DNA of 8,792 nucleotides. It comes from JBDLIL01 sp039714855. GTDB taxonomy: Bacteria; Patescibacteriota; Microgenomatia; UBA1400; PJMF01. Shown here piece after piece: positions 5,501 through 8,792 of the stretch. The stretch's first letter is position 1. Every line of letters starts with the position of its first letter. The notes beneath the pieces were generated by a model. The model saw only the letters and a list, made by a program, of their open reading frames with translations, had not been told where the DNA came from and ran no database searches. The position numbers and the translations under genes are program-made. The stretch is taken from positions 1 to 8,792 of the forward strand of contig JBDLIL010000041.1 of assembly GCA_039714855.1 (NCBI GenBank), read 5' to 3'.

Positions 5501-5945
5501 TAGCTATAAATGGCTCTAGTTGAAAGTAAAACGTTTGTACGCTAGCAAAGTGCAAAAGGTAAGTTAGTGCCACTAGAGTAGCTATTAAAGAGCTAGCTAG
5601 TTCTGAAATATTATTTTTATAAAATACTTTTTTCGATATGAAGAATATACCTATTGGACCAGACAGCAGCATTAAAAAACTAAATATATATCTTAAGTAT
5701 TGCTTCGGAATAAGTATTGATAGCAGTAATTGGAAGATAGCGTGCGGAAGCTGAGATTGATAGGCATGACCACCCAAAATACCCAACCCCTGAAAGCCTT
5801 GCCAGCTGCCAAAGAAAGATCTTCTTATGCTAAGCACGGGGTTAAGTGATGATGCCAAAGAGTCCCAGCCTAGAAACCATGTGTTAGGTACAAAGTTGCT
5901 CAAAACAATAAGAGCCCATACAAAAATAAGAAGCACAGGCCCCAT
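2550..5945 (-). CDS. Large membrane glycosyltransferase-like protein (GT-C / AftD-like)
   Basis: About 1131 aa with some 12 membrane spans in residues 1-437, an external domain of about 640 residues, and a last span near 1083-1107 before a Lys-rich cytoplasmic tail. After the first span comes GWDS (D28 the candidate catalytic acid) and then GILGGHAYQSQLP, resembling the N-terminus of GT-C arabinofuranosyltransferases such as AftD. GT-C enzymes use polyprenyl-phosphate sugars on the outer face of the membrane. Before the last span is LAFSQAYNDFW followed by NGWANAW, a pattern I associate with similar large proteins of candidate phyla. Donor and acceptor are unknown. The start is uncertain. The ATG at 5945 avoids overlap but has no Shine-Dalgarno site. 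A GTG at 5993 overlaps the upstream gene by 35 nt, adds a basic N-terminus and has GGAGG only 1 nt away. The frame opens at a TTG at 6086, an unlikely 128-nt overlap. Confidence 0.8.
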   Translation of the reverse strand: MGPVLLIFVWALIVLSNFVPNTWFLGWDSLASSLNPVLSIRRSFFGSWQGFQGLGILGGHAYQSQLPHAIFQLLLSILIPKQYLRYIFSFLMLLSGPIGIFFISKKVFYKNNISELASSLIATLVALTYLLHFASVQTFYFQLEPFIAMYGLLPWSLFLLFQILKKPSKKKYFYFFILNFFFSITAFVPPVFISYILFVSVILIAELLLERNKRTLKIAFAIIAIIFLSNAYWIPPLGLFTINQKNDYLNSTLNQDTTPSYQLKSKYYGRIEKLAVPESLYFDSYDQNRFDKQSNLAEVLQPWINHFENKTIKTIAYFLFSIAILGIFSQILLLIKKRESKYAIGICGLLVILFLTQGETLLSPFSKIIESVPILGQAFRIPFSKLSMSLSFFLSLGIGGLLYSIYSLIRKKSKLASTLAITLSFLAIIPMLSYYSLPSFQGNYLYKGSKIKLPKSYEKLFHYLKKEDASLRIAPLPIITSSGWDIHKWEGKPGYTGSGFLWYDIKQAMLHRSFDVWSPYNESFFREAFHAQKQSDPEKLLNVLKKYSVSFVLVDESIYDPNNIESKENIENLRSSLKQLSAKLAFKDDFISLYKINDKKELLSAPNTYKKTNGFETSRLNYDPIFDPNLAYISKKAETKNSSTFPFLEILKDSNNLLEISNNKDYAFISLNKNMDVKDENTFLEIPISKTGLQSYPSEISYENGELGIKITNPVKITVNEEEIDVPDFEKISMETATSNKEILVNINKQAVELNPGDSFEEFISLEYGKEILIEVIDKKSINNENNNELSSIDKDQIITKTVDANFWNTHQNNILSKLNEENNEIQIQVKSPIYKIDSKKISETKEKHCDPRERGSINKEYKNGKIIYRSENQGTLCDSAKFDSVSSSDAFIMKVKGENNSGLSPSIQLRGEDNALWSRIASTDSFYENNFLVIPENSFSLSNPSLTIDNRSHGLDISQNSIEAFNLYSYPIKLVSTISVNSNDSEIKNNSEIKKINYNLGFLYSVKMSSGSGDGLLAFSQAYNDFWLAFARPANTPAFSLPLFNKRGFSFNYSLLPHYKHNGWANAWMIENPGEYEVIIIFWPQLLSFLGYVLLIGTFLGFIIIFARDRKLKNKDQKIKNKLKSSLLGQ
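2800..2819. repeat. Perfect 8-bp palindrome inside the large membrane gene
   Basis: CCCCTCTT at 2800-2807 and AAGAGGGG at 2812-2819 pair perfectly around ATTA. A second small hairpin, GGCT-GAA-AGCC at 2822-2832, follows directly. The pair encodes around FSLPLFNKRG (residues near 1040-1049), between the LAFSQAY and NGWANAW motifs. It may be a palindromic element inserted in frame, or codon-level coincidence. Confidence 0.6.
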
Positions 5946-5958
5946 GTAGAGGGAGAAT

Positions 5959-7296
5959 TTATTTAGCGAATGCTTTTTGTAAGATTTTTGCACCCCTCCA
6001 TTGTATGAGAACTGGAGAGTTTTGTGCAGAGTAAAGTGAGGCTCTCTCATGCACAAGCCTATTTTCAGGAGATCTCTTAGAAGCAAGTCTCTTGCTAAGT
6101 TTAGTGAGGTTTTTAAGAGCTTTTTTATCCAATTGATTGATCGTTTTTAAAAAGTTAGTTCTGCTTATTTTGAAGCTCAGATCATTTTTGTCTACAGACA
6201 GCTCATCTAAAGTCTCAGTAAAGTCTGAGTTATCTAGATAAGGGATTAGTTTATCTGAAAGCAAAAATGGCTTTTGGTATGTCAAGGTGGACGATAGGGA
6301 AGCTGAAGAGCCCAATATTCCGCGGTAAGGCAGGACTACTAGATCCGTAGCAGCAAAGTAGCCTTTTAGATCTTTTTTATCTATGAAGCCAGTTAATTGA
6401 ATTTTAGAATTAGTATCTGCTAGATTTTGTAATTGTTTATAGAATGCTTGATAATGATTTTTTCCAGCATGAGAGGGAGCTGGTCCTCCCGCAATCAAGA
6501 GTTTAACATTTTTATTGAAATGGTTTTGCTCTATGGTTTTTGCCAACCAATCAATTCCCTTGTATTTGCTAACAAATCCAAACACCATCAAAACCAAATC
6601 GTCTTGCTTATATCCGAGTTTCTTCCTCCACTCTTGGCGCACCTTTGCATTTTCTGGTTTGGGATAAACCCAAATGGGAATGCTCAATAGCTTGTTTTCA
6701 TTTATATACTTTTTAAGTTTGTTTTTGACACTTTCATCCAAACATACAACTTTTTTCACAGCAAAAGTCAGAAGCTTATAATACCAGGGAACAAGCATTT
6801 CGAGCCCAATTAAAAATGGGTGAGTTTTCTTAATTCCCAGCAAGTTAGCGATAAAATCAAAATTATCAATAACATTATGAGCAAAGAAGCTAATGTTTTT
6901 ACCAATTAATTTCAAGTAATTTATAAATGGAATCATTAGTCCCATCTGTAATACCTCTCCACTATTATAAAATTCTGAGTGAATATGATATGTATTAATT
7001 TTAGAAAACTTACTCAACATTCTAATTAGTTGAGGATACAGAGATAACCCGGGGTTAAATGTAGGAATAATAAGAATATTTCTATTAGTTGATAAGTGGA
7101 TGTCTCTACCATATTCATTTTGAACCAAAACAACAAACTTTTGACCAGTTTTTTTGGCGACAGTACTTAAAGTTTCCTGAGTGTAAACAGCAACTCCATG
7201 ATAAGAATTGGCTTCTTTTTTATATGGCCACTTAGAAACTACAAGAATAGTATTGGCTTTATTAAAGCTAGATATTAGCTTTTTTGACAATTTCAT
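5959..7296 (-). CDS. GT-B glycosyltransferase, family 4-like
   Basis: A 445-aa protein with the two-lobed GT-B layout. The N-terminal lobe begins with a Rossmann strand and glycine turn (TILVVSKWPY, SYHGVAVYTQ at residues about 16-40) and has acceptor-side HIHSEF at 104-109 and FAHNV at 138-142. The C-terminal nucleotide-sugar lobe shows VFGFVSKYKG at 238-247, LLIAGGPAP at 267-274, LTGFI at 301-305 and VVLPYR at 320-325. Where many GT4 enzymes have an EX7E motif, this protein has GSSASLSSTLTYQKP (329-343), so the first Glu is replaced. Some GT4 relatives share such a Ser-rich form. It probably transfers a sugar from an activated donor at the cytoplasmic membrane face for a surface glycan; the sugar is unknown. 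A consensus promoter sits directly before it and there is no Shine-Dalgarno site, suggesting leaderless translation. It ends 13 bp before the chosen start of the next gene. Confidence 0.88.
   Translation of the reverse strand: MKLSKKLISSFNKANTILVVSKWPYKKEANSYHGVAVYTQETLSTVAKKTGQKFVVLVQNEYGRDIHLSTNRNILIIPTFNPGLSLYPQLIRMLSKFSKINTYHIHSEFYNSGEVLQMGLMIPFINYLKLIGKNISFFAHNVIDNFDFIANLLGIKKTHPFLIGLEMLVPWYYKLLTFAVKKVVCLDESVKNKLKKYINENKLLSIPIWVYPKPENAKVRQEWRKKLGYKQDDLVLMVFGFVSKYKGIDWLAKTIEQNHFNKNVKLLIAGGPAPSHAGKNHYQAFYKQLQNLADTNSKIQLTGFIDKKDLKGYFAATDLVVLPYRGILGSSASLSSTLTYQKPFLLSDKLIPYLDNSDFTETLDELSVDKNDLSFKISRTNFLKTINQLDKKALKNLTKLSKRLASKRSPENRLVHERASLYSAQNSPVLIQWRGAKILQKAFAK
7264..7282. repeat. 7-bp hairpin in the first codons of the glycosyltransferase gene
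   Basis: AAAGCTA at 7264-7270 and TAGCTTT at 7276-7282 pair perfectly around a 5-nt loop. In the minus-strand transcript it covers about nt 15-33 of the coding sequence. Read on the plus strand it is followed by three more T, like a weak terminator. It is AT-rich and may be fortuitous. Confidence 0.35.
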
Positions 7297-7312
7297 ATCC
7301 CATAATTATATA
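7284..7312 (+). promoter_or_regulatory. Possible opposing plus-strand promoter
   Basis: TTGACA at 7284-7289 is a perfect -35. TATATA follows after 17 nt (7307-7312), or TATAAA after 19 nt (7309-7314). It would fire rightward, antisense to the 3' end of the upstream membrane gene. The -10 is imperfect and no plus-strand gene follows, so this is tentative. Confidence 0.3.
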
Positions 7313-7333
7313 AAATAGGGCTAGAAATGTCAA
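7305..7333 (-). promoter_or_regulatory. Consensus sigma-70-type promoter of the glycosyltransferase gene
   Basis: On the minus strand TTGACA (7333-7328) and TATAAT (7310-7305) are both perfect, separated by exactly 17 nt. It fits entirely in the 39-bp gap: the -35 starts 2 nt after the upstream TAA. Placing +1 seven bases beyond the -10 puts it at the A at 7298, only 2 nt before the ATG. The expected transcript is leaderless or has a 2-4 nt leader, which agrees with the lack of a Shine-Dalgarno site. It would drive the GT4-like gene and probably the large membrane gene after it. Confidence 0.8.
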
Positions 7334-7335
7334 TA

Positions 7336-8792
7336 TTATAGGTCTTGAATTTGATAGATATCTTTTGAAGAGTCGTTGTATATTTTTATTAAATTAGAGT
7401 TAGTTTGCATGATTTTACTTTTACTGGCAAAATCAGGATAGTAAGAGTACCAGATTGTAAGCACACCTTTTTCTTGAGGAATGCTAAGACTAGTAATTTC
7501 CAGGTTTGATCCGGCCTTTGTATATTTTTTCAAAATATATTCATCGTAAAAAGTTAAAAACAGTTCATATTCACCACTTTCTCTCTGTAAATACTCGGCT
7601 TGTTTGGACGATATTTCTATTTTTTTGCCATTAAGTAAAATATTTACTTGACTTAGCTCGGGAGGAGCAGGATATACGCTAATGCTGGAAAGTTGCAGGG
7701 TTCCATCTTTAGGAAAAAATAAACCAGATTCTAGGCTTTTTGCAGCCCAAAAATATTGTGTTGTGCTATTTTTTCCACTAGTTTCTTCTGCTATTTGTAT
7801 GCCAGGGGTGAGATGGCTTAGGTAGGCTAAAACCCGATAACATCTAGGCCAAAATAATCTACTATCTTTATGAACTACAATGCTTTGCACATCATTGTCT
7901 TTGAGTCTTTTTAGTATTTTTTGATTTGCAAATGCATCTTGAGTTATTTGCTCATTTGACAGATTGTTGGGAGTTATTTGCGAACTGCAAAAAAAGCGCT
8001 TCAATTCTTCTTCATAATCAATAAAGCTTAGGCTTTTTTCTGTATCTGCTAAAAAGTGAGCATAGCCAGATACAATGCTTTTTTGATGAAAAAATGGATA
8101 AAAACTATTAATTGGTTCATTGAGGGGGATGTTTAATACGGCTTTACCAGGCAAATCTTTGACTTTTTGAATAGCTTTTCCTGTATATGGTTGTACCAGG
8201 GTATATCCCAATGGACTTATGCGCTCTAGAATGATAATAAAAATTATAAACAAAATTATGGTTGAAAAGTTTTTCTTCAACTTATTATTTTTCAAACCCA
8301 GAGCTATCGTCATAAGTAAAAATAAATTTGCGATATAGCTAAATCTTCCTGGTTCATCGATTGCAGTAAATGGAAAGAAATCTAGATATGAATAGGGTAG
8401 TTTTATTCCAAATTCAGGACTGATGGTTCCAAGAGCAAGCATGAAGAACGTGCTAAAAAGAACTATCAGCACTTTGATTTCTTTTTGATTTTTATATTTT
8501 GAAGCGATAATTATAAAAAGTAATATTTCGAATAATCCAAAAGCAACTACATGTTCTATGTTTCTGTCTTGCATGCTAATGGGGCTCAGTTGACTTTGAG
8601 TAACTGGAATAAAGGGATTTGGCACAAAAAAATCAACGATACGAGGACTAAAGTCTGTCTCGTGAGGTCTATCTCGAAAGTCTTTTTTCAAAACTGTCAA
8701 GCGCCCCTTTTCGTAGACACGGAGTGTAAATACTCGGCGTGGAATCTGGAGGGTGGCATTTTTAGAGCAGAGTGAATTCTGATGTGGTTGTA
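7336..8792 (-). CDS. GT-C-like polytopic membrane protein, C-terminal part (5' end beyond window)
   Basis: The frame is open from the window edge to a TAA at 7338-7336, so the protein is N-terminally truncated; a TTG at 8700 is just an internal Leu. Visible parts, in order: an external segment with SPRIVDFFVPNPFIPV, four membrane spans coded at about 8555-8490, 8472-8415, 8340-8283 and 8265-8220, and a final soluble domain of about 290 residues. The loop before the third span, PFTAIDEPGRFSYIANLFL, and the first external segment resemble the late part of polytopic GT-C or YfhO-like membrane proteins, where a PSPL-type motif and a PxRF motif are common. The soluble part has LPGKAVLNIPL and QKSIVSGYAHF, also typical of that group. 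It ends without a last membrane span, unlike the large protein downstream. It probably takes part in surface glycan assembly with the next two genes. Exact activity and substrate are not visible. Confidence 0.72.
   Translation of the reverse strand, partial: QPHQNSLCSKNATLQIPRRVFTLRVYEKGRLTVLKKDFRDRPHETDFSPRIVDFFVPNPFIPVTQSQLSPISMQDRNIEHVVAFGLFEILLFIIIASKYKNQKEIKVLIVLFSTFFMLALGTISPEFGIKLPYSYLDFFPFTAIDEPGRFSYIANLFLLMTIALGLKNNKLKKNFSTIILFIIFIIILERISPLGYTLVQPYTGKAIQKVKDLPGKAVLNIPLNEPINSFYPFFHQKSIVSGYAHFLADTEKSLSFIDYEEELKRFFCSSQITPNNLSNEQITQDAFANQKILKRLKDNDVQSIVVHKDSRLFWPRCYRVLAYLSHLTPGIQIAEETSGKNSTTQYFWAAKSLESGLFFPKDGTLQLSSISVYPAPPELSQVNILLNGKKIEISSKQAEYLQRESGEYELFLTFYDEYILKKYTKAGSNLEITSLSIPQEKGVLTIWYSYYPDFASKSKIMQTNSNLIKIYNDSSKDIYQIQDL

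Noticed and set aside
6433..6690. Plus-strand frame of 85 codons
   Set aside because: Antisense shadow of the conserved C-terminal lobe of the glycosyltransferase.
8551..8775. Plus-strand frame of 74 codons, and a TTG at 8700 as the start of the truncated membrane gene
   Set aside because: The plus frame is antisense. The TTG is internal because the minus frame stays open to the window edge and begins in the middle of an external loop.

Overview
The window looks like a piece of an AT-rich genome from a Candidate Phyla Radiation (Patescibacteria) bacterium, possibly from the Microgenomates side. This is inferred from gene content and style, not from a marker gene. The clues are a secreted lamin-tail-domain protein, a free-standing four-helix-bundle (23S rRNA intervening-sequence type) protein, very large membrane glycosyltransferase-like proteins, few Shine-Dalgarno sites and many short repeats. 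All seven genes are on the minus strand, so the reading order is from high to low coordinates. Visible stops are TAA or TAG, and long frames without internal TGA fit the standard bacterial code.

Layout in transcription order. (1) 8792-7336: the C-terminal part of a multi-membrane-span GT-C-like envelope protein, cut by the window edge. (2) 7335-7297: a 39-bp gap holding a perfect consensus promoter, TTGACA-17-TATAAT, whose predicted start site lies about 2 nt before the next ATG, so that transcript should be leaderless. (3) 7296-5959: a GT-B glycosyltransferase related to family 4. (4) 5945-2550: a protein of about 1131 aa with roughly 13 membrane spans and a large external domain, like a GT-C / AftD-type glycosyltransferase. 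Genes 1, 3 and 4 probably build or export a cell-surface glycan.

(5) 2549-2343: a 207-bp non-coding stretch packed with repeats: two heptanucleotide arrays in opposite orientation, a 6-bp palindrome, a 16-bp direct repeat and a REP-like hairpin. (6) 2342-1977: the four-helix-bundle gene, with heptad arrays about 10 bp before its start and spanning its stop. (7) 2011-716: the lamin-tail-domain surface protein, overlapping the previous gene and containing three heptad arrays that are translated in frame. (8) 753-331: a VanZ-like membrane protein. (9) 275-1: an HU-family DNA-binding protein, complete except possibly for its stop codon.

The most interesting structure is the combination of a four-helix-bundle gene and a family of 7-bp repeats (consensus near GATAYTR) that surrounds it, supplies its stop codon and has spread into the adjacent surface-protein gene. 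It may be a small mobile or repeat-associated cassette. The second is the promoter region at 7284-7333, which is both leaderless and nearly symmetrical. There are no rRNA or tRNA genes, CRISPR arrays or transposase genes that I can recognise.
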